Assembly: GCA_016235595.1 (NCBI GenBank)
Contig: JACRJX010000038.1
Coordinates: 1 to 64,000, forward strand
DNA length: 64,000 nt
Origin: Verrucomicrobiota bacterium
Lineage (GTDB): Bacteria > Verrucomicrobiota > Verrucomicrobiia > CAIQCK01
Direction of reading: 5' to 3'
This document shows positions 53,436-62,169 of the stretch, piece by piece. Under the pieces are notes generated by a model. That model searched no databases. It was not told where the DNA came from and worked only from the letters and a program-made list of their open reading frames with translations. A program made the position numbers and the translations under genes. Within the stretch, counting starts at the first letter, position 1; every line of letters begins with the position of its first letter.

Positions 53436-54398
53436 ATGATTGCTGTTGAAAACCTGACCAAGAAATACGCGGGTGTGACGGCCGTGGACGGCCTGTCGTT
53501 CACCGTCAACCGCGGCGAGATCGTGGGCTTCCTCGGGCCGAACGGCGCGGGCAAGAGCACCACGATGCGCATCCTCTCGGCGTTCATGCCCGCCACCAGC
53601 GGCAAGGTGACCGTGGCCGGCTATGACGTGTTCACGCAGTCGGAAGAGGTGCGCCGCCGCATCGGTTACATGCCGGAGAACAACCCGCTCTACCTGGAAA
53701 TGCGCGTGTCGGAGTATATCAACTACCGCGCCGCGCTCAAGGGCGTGCCCGGCTCCAAACGCAAGGCGCGCACGGACGAAGTGCTGGAGCGTTGCGGCCT
53801 CAAGGACGTGCGCCGCCGCATCGTCGGCCATCTCTCGAAAGGTTTCCGCCAGCGCGTCGGCCTCGCGGACTCGCTCGTCCACGACCCCGACCTGCTGATT
53901 CTCGACGAGCCGACGATTGGCCTCGACCCGAACCAGATCCGCCAGGTCCGCAATCTCATCAAGGACCTGGGCAAGCGGCACACGATCCTGCTCTCAACAC
54001 ACATCCTGCCCGAAGTCGAGATGACCTGCAGCCGCGTCATCATCATCAACAAGGGGAAGATCGTCGCCAGCGACACTCCGGAAAACCTGACCAAACTGAT
54101 CGAAGGTGGCGGCACGGTTCGCGCAGAAATCCGCGGCGACCGGGCGGTCATTGAGCGCGAACTGGGCGCGTTGCCGGGCGTGAAGAATGTCACCATCGAG
54201 ACCAGCAACGATGGCTTCGTCTGCGCGACCGTCTTTGCGCCGCCGCGCAACGACGTGCGGGTCCATATCTACGAAAAGGCGGCGGCCAACAAGTGGACGC
54301 TGCGTGAACTGTCGCGCGTGCGGCAGACGCTGGAGGACGTGTTCGTGTCCATCACGCGCGTCGAGGCGCCGACGTCGAAGCAAGAGGAGGAGAAGTAA
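53436..54398 (+). CDS. ABC transporter ATP-binding protein (GldA-like)
   Basis: 320 residues. ABC ATPase of the ABC-2/GldA type: Walker A GPNGAGKST (about 33-41), signature HLSKGFRQRVGLADSLVHDP, Walker B LLILDEPTIGLDP and switch His in STHILPEVE. A C-terminal extension (about 225-320) is usual in this subgroup. With the next two genes it forms the ATPase-permease-GldG module; in Bacteroidetes GldA/F/G is tied to gliding or an export step, elsewhere the substrate is unknown. The stop is one base before the permease ATG. Confidence 0.93.
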   Translation: MIAVENLTKKYAGVTAVDGLSFTVNRGEIVGFLGPNGAGKSTTMRILSAFMPATSGKVTVAGYDVFTQSEEVRRRIGYMPENNPLYLEMRVSEYINYRAALKGVPGSKRKARTDEVLERCGLKDVRRRIVGHLSKGFRQRVGLADSLVHDPDLLILDEPTIGLDPNQIRQVRNLIKDLGKRHTILLSTHILPEVEMTCSRVIIINKGKIVASDTPENLTKLIEGGGTVRAEIRGDRAVIERELGALPGVKNVTIETSNDGFVCATVFAPPRNDVRVHIYEKAAANKWTLRELSRVRQTLEDVFVSITRVEAPTSKQEEEK

Positions 54399-54399
54399 T

Positions 54400-55146
54400 A
54401 TGAGCAAGCTTTGCACCCTGTGGCGGCGTGAGATTGCCGCTTATTTCCTGTCGCCGATAGGCTATCTGGTCATGGTGGCCTTCCTGTTTCTGATTGGCGG
54501 CAGTTTTGTGACGATGGTGTTCGCCTACAATGGCCAAACGACTGATTCGAGTGTGATGCAGGCGTTTTTTGGCACGGCGTTTTACTGGTTTGCCCTGTTG
54601 ATTCTGGTGCCAATCATCACGATGCGCTTGTTTGCCGAAGAAAAGCGCCTGGGCACGCTGGAGACGCTGATGACAGCGCCCGTGAGCGACGCGGCGGTCG
54701 TGTTATCGAAGTTCCTCGGTGCGGCTACGTTCTTTGCTCTCCTGTGGCTGCCGACGCTCTTGTTCGCATGGATACTGAATCGCTTTGCGCAGAGTCCCAC
54801 TCCGATCGATTGGGGGCCCGTTCTCACCGCGTATCTGGGCACGATGCTCCTGGGTTTTTTCTACGTCAGCGTCGGTCTGCTCACCTCGTCATTGACTCAC
54901 AACCAAATCGTGGCAGCCATTCTGGGTTTTGCCGGCATCTTTGTGGTGTTCGTCATCGGGTTGCTGTCGCGGTTGATCCCGCCGGGATGGGTACAAGTGC
55001 TTGTGAATTACGTGTCGTCGTATGACCACATGGTGGATTTCGCTCGCGGCCAGATTGACCTGCGGAGTGTGATTCTCTACGTCACTGCGACGGCGTTCAT
55101 GCTGTTCTGCACGCAGAAGATTGTCGAATCCCGGAAGTGGAGATAG
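54400..55146 (+). CDS. ABC-2 type permease (GldF-like)
   Basis: 248 residues from ATG 54400 (GGAGGAG ribosome-binding site within the end of the ATPase gene). Six membrane helices and the ABC-2 features ELxxYFxSPIGYL near the N-terminus (RREIAAYFLSPIGYL), EEKRLGTLETLMTAPVSD, and GLLTSSLTHNQIVAA. Partner of the preceding ATPase. GldF-like topology; no substrate assigned. Confidence 0.93.
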   Translation: MSKLCTLWRREIAAYFLSPIGYLVMVAFLFLIGGSFVTMVFAYNGQTTDSSVMQAFFGTAFYWFALLILVPIITMRLFAEEKRLGTLETLMTAPVSDAAVVLSKFLGAATFFALLWLPTLLFAWILNRFAQSPTPIDWGPVLTAYLGTMLLGFFYVSVGLLTSSLTHNQIVAAILGFAGIFVVFVIGLLSRLIPPGWVQVLVNYVSSYDHMVDFARGQIDLRSVILYVTATAFMLFCTQKIVESRKWR

Positions 55147-55175
55147 ACGTTTCAGTTTTTTGAAGGATCGAAGCC

Positions 55176-56741
55176 ATGTCCAATCCCCCAACCCAAACCA
55201 CCAAGAAAACGATCCACGGCTTTGGCCAGAAGGCGGCCATCGGCACCAACGTGGTGCTCACGACGCTGCTGGCCGGTGCGATCATGATCATGCTGAACTA
55301 CATGGCCTACCGCCACGCGGAGTGGTTCTGGCCGCCCAACTGGTTCACGCAAAAAACCGAGTATCGTTTCGACTGGACGCGGTCGGCCTACTACAAGCTC
55401 TCCGACAAGACCAAGGGCATCGTCCGCAATCTCGCCAAGCCGGTGGAGATCCGCCTCGTGGCCCAGGTTCGCAGCGAAGGCGACTTCCGGATGCGCACCG
55501 ATGTGGAGAACTTGATGAAGGAGTATCTCCAACTCTCCAAGAAGCTGGAGTTCCGCGTGATCGACGCCGACAAGGATCCGTTGGAAGTGGAGAGATTCCT
55601 CAAGTCCTACGGTGAGACCTCGGCCAACACCGTCGCGGTGCTCTGTGGCGACAAGAAGAAGTTCCTCACCGTCAACGACATCATGGAGTTCAGCGCCGGC
55701 GGCGGCAACCCGTTTCAGCCGGAACAGCCCAAACCAACGGCGTTCAAGGGCGAGCAGGCGATCACCTCGGCGATCCTGGCGGTCACGGAAGAGAAGCAGC
55801 GGAAGATTTACTTCCTGACCGGCCACGGCGAGAAGGATCCGGAGAGCTTCGACCAGGTGAAGGGGTATTCGTATGTCAGCACCAAGTTGAAGCAGGACAA
55901 CATGCTGGTGGAGAAACTTAAGCTTAGCGAAAAACACGAGATACCGAAGGACTGCGACGTGCTCGTCATCGCCGGCCCGACGGTGCGGCTGACAGCGGAG
56001 GAAGTGGACCTCGTTGGCAAATTCCTCGAAAACCGCGGCCGTGTGATCGCCATGATTGACTCGATGACCGACACGGCGCTGGAGCCGTTGCTGGAAAAGT
56101 GGAACGTCCGCTTTGACAACGATCTCATTATGATGCGTGTCTCGATCCTCGGTCTGCGCGAAGGCATCACGTTCGACATGCCGGTGGGCGACTACGGCCA
56201 GCACCCGATCGTGAACAAGATCAGGGACTTGAACTGCTTCTTCCCCCGGTGTCGCTCGCTTGAAGCGATTGATGCAGGCGGCGCCGAAGCCAGCCCGGAT
56301 AAGCCGAAGGTCACCTGGCTGGTCAGGTCGCCCGAAAAGAACTGCTGGGGCGAGACGGACTTCAAGGCGTTGGATCGGCGCGAGGCGAAGTTCGATGAGG
56401 CCGCCGACAAGAAGTCGCCGCTGACGATGGCAGTCGCCGTCGAGCGCGGCGGCAACGTCTCCGGAGTGGACGTCGGCGCAAGCCGGCTGGTGGTGATCGG
56501 CACCTCCAACCTCCTGATGAACAAGTACGTGATGGAGGCCGCCAACAGCGATTTCTTCCTGAATGCAGTCAACTGGCTGCTCCAGCGCGAGGACAAGATC
56601 GCGATCAACCCGAAAACCCCGACCGAATTCAGGTTCATGCTTGGACCACGATTCGGCTGGTTCTCGTTCACGGTGCTGCTGGGCATCCCCGGCGTTGTGA
56701 CGATCATCGGCGTCGGCGTCTGGATGAGCCGGCGTAAGTAG
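55176..56741 (+). CDS. GldG-like ABC system extracytoplasmic component
   Basis: 521 residues. One N-terminal membrane helix (about 24-45), a long extracytoplasmic region (about 50-480) of the PF09822 (ABC-type uncharacterised transport, GldG) type with FLTGHGEKDPE and VLVIAGPTVRLTAEEVDL, then a C-terminal membrane helix (about 495-515, RFGWFSFTVLLGIPGVVTII). Third gene of the module, 29 bases after the permease. It may recognise the transported molecule or couple the machine to the cell wall. Confidence 0.88.
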   Translation: MSNPPTQTTKKTIHGFGQKAAIGTNVVLTTLLAGAIMIMLNYMAYRHAEWFWPPNWFTQKTEYRFDWTRSAYYKLSDKTKGIVRNLAKPVEIRLVAQVRSEGDFRMRTDVENLMKEYLQLSKKLEFRVIDADKDPLEVERFLKSYGETSANTVAVLCGDKKKFLTVNDIMEFSAGGGNPFQPEQPKPTAFKGEQAITSAILAVTEEKQRKIYFLTGHGEKDPESFDQVKGYSYVSTKLKQDNMLVEKLKLSEKHEIPKDCDVLVIAGPTVRLTAEEVDLVGKFLENRGRVIAMIDSMTDTALEPLLEKWNVRFDNDLIMMRVSILGLREGITFDMPVGDYGQHPIVNKIRDLNCFFPRCRSLEAIDAGGAEASPDKPKVTWLVRSPEKNCWGETDFKALDRREAKFDEAADKKSPLTMAVAVERGGNVSGVDVGASRLVVIGTSNLLMNKYVMEAANSDFFLNAVNWLLQREDKIAINPKTPTEFRFMLGPRFGWFSFTVLLGIPGVVTIIGVGVWMSRRK

Positions 56742-56795
56742 TCACGAATTACGAGTCACGAATCACCAGTTACGTTCCACGTTTCACGTTTTCAG
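56742..56795. repeat. Short degenerate TCACGAAT-type direct repeats
   Basis: Between the GldG-like and DUF4340 genes: GTCACGAAT, TAC, GAGTCACGAATCAC, then AGTTACGTTCCACGTTTCACG. Units of about 8 bases with the core CACGA/CACGT recur four to six times. A distantly similar ACGCAAGACGCAATACG stretch lies at 53409-53425. Function unknown. Confidence 0.5.
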
Positions 56796-56799
56796 AACC

Positions 56800-58800
56800 A
56801 TGAAACCCAAAACCACCCTCATCTTGCTGGTCATCGCTTCGGCGATGGGTCTGTTCATTTGGTTGAAGGATTCGCAACTGCCGTCCACGGCCGACCGCGA
56901 ATCGCGCGCCAAGCGGGTCTTTGACCTCAAGGGCGACGACATCACCAAGATTCAGGTCGCGCTCAACACCTCCAACCTCGTCGGCCGCATCGTCATCGAG
57001 AAGGAGAAGGACCGGTGGCAGTTGCGCGAGCCGCTCGCCTACCGCGCCAGCGGCAGCGAGATGAACAGCATCTGCAGCGCGTTGGAGTTCCTCAATCGCG
57101 ACGGCATCATTACGCCGGCAGAACTCAAGACCAAGGGCAGCAAGCTCAGCGACTACGGCCTCGACAAGCCGCCAGTGGAACTGACGTTCTGGAAAAAGGA
57201 CCAGCAGACCGTCATCAAGGTCGGCAAGGCCTCGGCAGTGGGAAGCACCGTCTACATCCAGCTTGCCGGCAAAGACGACATTCTGATGGTGGACAAGAGC
57301 CTGCTCGCCAAGCTCGATCGCAAGGTGGATGAGTTGCGCGACAAAACCGTCGCCGAGTTCAGCACGCTTCAGGCGAACCGGTTCGAAATCGTCCAGGGCA
57401 AGAAATCCATCGAAGTAGTCAAGGCGTCGAAACCCGGCGCCGCCGCCTCGCCCGCCGACAAGATCTGGCGCATCGCCCAACCGATTGTGGTCCGCGCCGA
57501 CCAAGGCAAGGTGGACGGACTGCTGGACAAGCTGCATGGCTTGCAGGCGGAATCGTTCGCGACCGACAAGGCGGTCGACCTGACCACCTACGGCCTGGAC
57601 CAGCCGCAACTGGAGTTGACTGTCTATACGACCGAACACGAGGGCGCGATCACGGTGCAGTTCGGTGGCGCAGTGAAGGACGACGCGACGAAAGTCTATT
57701 GCAGACGCAAAGGCTCCGACACCGTTCTCACCGTTCGCAGCGACGCGCTGAAGGACTTCAACGTCCCGGTCAACGACATGCGTGACAAGAAGCTCGCCGA
57801 TTTGAACGCCGACGATGCGCGGCAGATCGCGATCAGCTTCGCCAGCCAGCCCATCCGGCTGGCAAAGGAGAAAGACGATTGGAAGCTGACTGAACCTGAA
57901 ACCATCCAGGCCGAGAATGGCGAGGTCAGCAACCTGCTCACGAATCTGACTGGCCTCGAAGTGAAGGAGTTCGTCGCTGATGTCGTCACCGACCTCGCGA
58001 AGTATGGCCTCGACCGGCCTTACTACACCCTCACCGTTAAGAAAGACGCGCCTCCGCCGCCGGCCACTCCCGCGACGACCCCCGTCGCAAGCACCAACGC
58101 TCCCGCCGTCTCCGCCGCAACGAATGTCGTTGCTGCCGCAAATAAGGCTGCTGCCGGCGTTGCCGCCGCCAAATCAGAGCTGGTGACAGCCATCGAACTC
58201 CAATTCGGCAAAGAAGACAAAGAGAAGAAGATCATCTACGTCAAGCGCGCCGACGAACCATACATCTACGCGGTGGAAAGCTCGACGTTCGAGAAACTGC
58301 CGAAGACCGCGCTGGCGCTGCGAAACCGCACACTGATCGCGACCGAGAAATCCAAGGTCACCAAGCTCACCCGCCAGCACGGCACTGTGGCGATCACCAT
58401 CGAGAAGAAGGACGACAAGTGGAAGCTGGCGCCCGGCGTGCAGGGAGTGCTCGACACCAATGTCGTGGACGATGTCCTCTGGGCCATCACCGGCCTCAAC
58501 GCTGAAAAGTTCCTCAGCGTCAGCGCCGCCGACAGGGCCAAGTTCGGCCTCGACAAGCCGGCGTGGACCCTGAGCTTCGACGTGAACGAAAGCGGCACGA
58601 ACAAGACGTTCAGCCTTTCCCTCGGCTACAAGACAACCGACAAGGGCAGCTATGGCGCCCTCGCCGGCCAGCCGGCCATCTTCGAGTTGAGCGCGGCGAC
58701 GACGGGCAGCCTGACCAAAGACCTGCTCAAGCGGCCTGAAACCAACCTGCCGCCGGCGAAGGTCACCGCTCCCGCGACCAAAGCGGTGCCGGGAAAGTAA
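56800..58800 (+). CDS. DUF4340 domain protein
   Basis: 666 residues. One N-terminal membrane helix (MKPKTTLILLVIASAMGLFIWL), then four copies of a beta-rich module, each with a (Y/F)GLD(K/Q/R)P core (LSDYGLDKPP, TTYGLDQPQ, AKYGLDRPY, AKFGLDKPA) near residues 120, 264, 403 and 583. An Ala/Pro-rich linker (about 413-455) joins the third and fourth. DUF4340 proteins regularly accompany GldG-type ABC systems. Presumed periplasmic, attached to the membrane. Last gene of the ABC module. Confidence 0.88.
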   Translation: MKPKTTLILLVIASAMGLFIWLKDSQLPSTADRESRAKRVFDLKGDDITKIQVALNTSNLVGRIVIEKEKDRWQLREPLAYRASGSEMNSICSALEFLNRDGIITPAELKTKGSKLSDYGLDKPPVELTFWKKDQQTVIKVGKASAVGSTVYIQLAGKDDILMVDKSLLAKLDRKVDELRDKTVAEFSTLQANRFEIVQGKKSIEVVKASKPGAAASPADKIWRIAQPIVVRADQGKVDGLLDKLHGLQAESFATDKAVDLTTYGLDQPQLELTVYTTEHEGAITVQFGGAVKDDATKVYCRRKGSDTVLTVRSDALKDFNVPVNDMRDKKLADLNADDARQIAISFASQPIRLAKEKDDWKLTEPETIQAENGEVSNLLTNLTGLEVKEFVADVVTDLAKYGLDRPYYTLTVKKDAPPPPATPATTPVASTNAPAVSAATNVVAAANKAAAGVAAAKSELVTAIELQFGKEDKEKKIIYVKRADEPYIYAVESSTFEKLPKTALALRNRTLIATEKSKVTKLTRQHGTVAITIEKKDDKWKLAPGVQGVLDTNVVDDVLWAITGLNAEKFLSVSAADRAKFGLDKPAWTLSFDVNESGTNKTFSLSLGYKTTDKGSYGALAGQPAIFELSAATTGSLTKDLLKRPETNLPPAKVTAPATKAVPGK

Positions 58801-58905
58801 TACTCCGAGCCAGCGTTATGTTTCCGCATTCATAGCGCCTTTGTCTTGGCGTCGAGCGTGGTCGGACTATCGGCTCTGTTTGAATCTCGTAGTGGAGTCG
58901 TCGTG

Positions 58906-58985
58906 GGCAGGGCGCGACCGCCAGGCGCACGCGGGTTCTTTTGGGAAAAAGCGGCGCTCGGCGCGCCTGGTGGTTGCGCCCTGCC
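58906..58985. repeat. 80-bp long hairpin element
   Basis: Arms of 25 bases (58906-58930 and 58961-58985) pair at 22 positions exactly and at 24 when G-U pairs count; the loop is 30 bases. The left arm starts GGCAGGGCGCG and the right arm ends TTGCGCCCTGCC. The element lies in the 270-base gap between the DUF4340 and AsmA-like genes. No T-run follows, so it is not a plain terminator; a REP/MITE-like repeat or structured RNA fits better. Nothing else in the gap. Confidence 0.6.
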
Positions 58986-59070
58986 GTCCATCGGCCAGAA
59001 TGAGCGCGGTGGCAACTAAGTGCTTGCTGGCCGCGCCCGGTTCGGCGCAAGTTTGTGACGTGCGGCTTAC

Positions 59071-62000
59071 ATGAAACGGCTTTGGAAGATGCTGTGGCGG
59101 TTGTTCTACGTCTTGAGACTGGCGCTCTGGCTGGTCCTGCTGTTGCTTGCCGGCAGCTACGCATGGCTTCATTTCTGCGGCGTGCCGGACTGCGTCAAGG
59201 AACTCGTCGTTCAGCAACTGGCCGCGCGCGGCATCGCCTTCAACTTCCGCAGCATTCACGTGGAAATACCGACAGGCCTTGTGGCCCGGGGCGTCAAGCT
59301 CGGCGACATGCGGACGCCAGACCAGCCGCTTGTGTATGCGGAAGAAGTTGGAATCAAGTTCGACCTGCGCCGGCTGTGGCAACGGCAGTTGCCAGTGCAC
59401 GGGCTGGCATTGAAGCACGGCGAGTTGTCCCTGCCGTTGTTCTTCGACGACCCGCGCTCCAAGCGCATCGAGGCGCGTAATCTCCACGGCCGCGTCTGGT
59501 TGGAGGAGAACAACGTCCTCAAGGTGGAACAGATTACCGCCGAGGTCTTGCGTTTTCAGCTGGCGCTGACGGGCAAGATCCATCTGCCGGCCGCGTCAAA
59601 ACCCAAACCGCCGTCCACCGCTGAGGAACGCGAGCGCCGCACCCAACTCGTGAACAAGATTTCAGAGGAACTGCGCTCGCTGCAATTCCGCCAGTCGCCG
59701 GTTCTGACGCTGGCCTTCATAGTGAACCCCGACGACATGACTGCCACCAAGGCCGTGCTTGCTGTCCAGAGCGGTCCGGTGGCGCATCCGAAGGTGTCGC
59801 TCGATTCCCTCTCAGTCCGGCTCAGCTATGGCGACAACAAGTTACGGCTGGAGCATCTCGAAGCCGCGATCGGCGGCGGCAAGCTGGCGTTAAGTGACGG
59901 CCATTACGATTTCCAGAGCAAAGAGGCAGGCGTGACCCTGCGCAGTTCTGCGGATTTCAAAGCATTCTCGAAGTTTGCGCCGGAGACAGTGCAGCGGCAA
60001 CTGGCCGAATGGCGCTGCGACCCGCTGCCGCGCGTGGAACTGGCCGCCAGTTTTGCGGACGAACGGCTGAGTGTGCCCAAGTTGACGATCCAGGTGGCAA
60101 ACGGCGTGATCGTGGTCGAAGAGGGCTATTTCAATTTCAAAAACAAGACAGCGGGCGCACGGGTGCATTGCGATGTGGACGCCAAGCAACTGTCACCCTT
60201 CCTGCCGCCTGGCTGGCAGCGGATGCTCAAGGATTGGAACTGGACCGCGAACCCGAGCCTGGACTTCGAGATCTACCGGACTGAGGCCGACCCACAGCAT
60301 CCGACGATTACCAACGGCCGCGTGTCGATTTCCAACGCGACATTCCGTGGCATCCCGATCCTGCGTGCTGCCAGCCGCGGCGTGTTGCGCAACGACATCG
60401 TCACACTGACAGAAGGCGTGGTGGATCTGCAACCGTCGGCAGAGCGGCCTGGCGTGATCACAACGCTTCAAGCCAACTATTCCTGCCACCTGACGAAACA
60501 GGATTTTGTGTTCAGCAATGTCAGTTCCACCGCCGAGTCGCTGAGGTTGGCGCCGTTGTTGTCGAGCAACTTCGTGAAGGTGCTGCGGGAGTTCAAGCTT
60601 GCCCAGCCGCCGGTGCTGACGGGCGGACGATGGACCGGAAACTGGCTGCGGCTGGAAAGCACCGAGTGTGAAGGCCACCTCGAAACCGGCCCGGTAACGT
60701 GGCATGGCCTGAGCGCCGATGCCACACGATGCAACTTCCACTATAGCCGCGATCTTCTGCAACTCCGCGACGGAACCGTGCGCCGACCGGAGGGTGAATT
60801 GCATGGTAGCTACCAATATCATTTTAAAACAGCTGACTTTGGCGGCAGCGGCAAGGGTGTGCTCGATCTGGTTTCGTTGAAGCCGGCGCTGCCACAGTCA
60901 TGGAGTGAGACGTTCGATCGTTATCGGCTGGAAACGCCAGTGGAATTCGACCTGAAGAACTATAGCGGCAACTGGCGCGATGCGACTCGCACGACGGCGG
61001 AAGGCACGGTGAAAATCGGCGCGCTGGCCACCGGCATGGGCCGCGCAGCCAACATCCACACACGGTTCAAGCTCGATCCGACCATGCTCCATGCCAGCAG
61101 GTTCGAGTTGGAAGTCCCGAGCGGTCGCGTCGAGAGCAGGTTTGATTACGATCGCGTTCGTCAGCGGCTGGAGTTGTCGTGTGACAGGAGCAAGGTCCAG
61201 CCCATTGAGCTTGCGCGATTGCTCGGCAGCAACGTCGTGGCCTTGATCGAACCTTTCCACTTTAAGTCTCCACCCACGGCGTCGCGCGTCAAAGCGACGT
61301 TCGATTTCAAGAATCCAGAGCAAACAACGTGGAGCACGATCCTCGCCGCACCCGAGGTGGATTGGTGGCGATTCCACATCGGCAAGTTCTCAACAGAGAT
61401 CAGCTACAGCAACCGCGTGCTGAGCGCGACCAACTTCGTTGCGGTGTTCTATGGCGGCTCGCTGCAAGCCGGCCAGGCCAGTTTCGACCTGGGGCAGACT
61501 CCGATGCGCTACCAGGCATCGCTTCGGTTCGACGATGTGCGGGACGGCGGCGAGCTGTTGAAAGCGATGTTCGGCTACAGTGGAGCGAGCGGTATGTTCC
61601 AGGGCAGTGTGCAGGCGTCGGGCATCTGGGGTCAGGAGGACTCCATCCACGCCCTCGGCAACATCCATATTGTCGGCAGCAAGCTCTGGGCCATTCCGAT
61701 CTTCGGCGCGCTCTCGACGCGGCTCGGCGTGTTGTTCCCAAACGCTTTCACCAATCCGCCGGCGACCGACATAGATACAACGTTCCTGGTGGACAAAGGC
61801 TATGTCAATCTGCCTGCCTCAGCCAACGCCGAGCCGGTCCTCATCAGAGCCGCTCCGCACCGCATGACCGGTCGTGGGTATTGGAAGATTCACGGCAACC
61901 TCAACTTTCGGGTGCGGGTGCACATCATGAGTGAAACCGGAATCCTGATGCTGCCTTTATTGCCAGTGAACACGCTCGTGTTGGAACCCCTCACCAAAGC

Positions 62001-62091
62001 GTTCGAAATGGAACTGACCGGCACGCTCTCCCATCCTCAATGGTGGCCACGCTTGCTGAAGCTTCCTGGCACCGATAGCGAGAAGAAATAG
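59071..62091 (+). CDS. AsmA/TamB-like envelope protein
   Basis: 1006 residues. N-terminal membrane helix (about 15-33), then LVVQQLAARGIAFNFRSIHVEIPTGLVARGVKL, the AsmA-type opening in which a first amphipathic region is followed by repeating beta-strand units (bridge-like fold). The C-terminal 300 residues include SKLWAIPIFGALSTRLGVLFPN and GRGYWKIHGNLNFRV, like the DUF3971/AsmA-2 C-terminus. Such proteins move lipids between inner and outer membranes. The family label is based on shape and short motifs. 270 bases after the DUF4340 gene, so possibly its own unit. Confidence 0.75.
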   Translation: MKRLWKMLWRLFYVLRLALWLVLLLLAGSYAWLHFCGVPDCVKELVVQQLAARGIAFNFRSIHVEIPTGLVARGVKLGDMRTPDQPLVYAEEVGIKFDLRRLWQRQLPVHGLALKHGELSLPLFFDDPRSKRIEARNLHGRVWLEENNVLKVEQITAEVLRFQLALTGKIHLPAASKPKPPSTAEERERRTQLVNKISEELRSLQFRQSPVLTLAFIVNPDDMTATKAVLAVQSGPVAHPKVSLDSLSVRLSYGDNKLRLEHLEAAIGGGKLALSDGHYDFQSKEAGVTLRSSADFKAFSKFAPETVQRQLAEWRCDPLPRVELAASFADERLSVPKLTIQVANGVIVVEEGYFNFKNKTAGARVHCDVDAKQLSPFLPPGWQRMLKDWNWTANPSLDFEIYRTEADPQHPTITNGRVSISNATFRGIPILRAASRGVLRNDIVTLTEGVVDLQPSAERPGVITTLQANYSCHLTKQDFVFSNVSSTAESLRLAPLLSSNFVKVLREFKLAQPPVLTGGRWTGNWLRLESTECEGHLETGPVTWHGLSADATRCNFHYSRDLLQLRDGTVRRPEGELHGSYQYHFKTADFGGSGKGVLDLVSLKPALPQSWSETFDRYRLETPVEFDLKNYSGNWRDATRTTAEGTVKIGALATGMGRAANIHTRFKLDPTMLHASRFELEVPSGRVESRFDYDRVRQRLELSCDRSKVQPIELARLLGSNVVALIEPFHFKSPPTASRVKATFDFKNPEQTTWSTILAAPEVDWWRFHIGKFSTEISYSNRVLSATNFVAVFYGGSLQAGQASFDLGQTPMRYQASLRFDDVRDGGELLKAMFGYSGASGMFQGSVQASGIWGQEDSIHALGNIHIVGSKLWAIPIFGALSTRLGVLFPNAFTNPPATDIDTTFLVDKGYVNLPASANAEPVLIRAAPHRMTGRGYWKIHGNLNFRVRVHIMSETGILMLPLLPVNTLVLEPLTKAFEMELTGTLSHPQWWPRLLKLPGTDSEKK

Positions 62092-62169
62092 ATTTCGATC
62101 CCGGACCGGCACGGGATGAATCTTGCTTCAGCTTGTTTGTGTCTCTATCGTGCAAGCTGAAACGCGACC

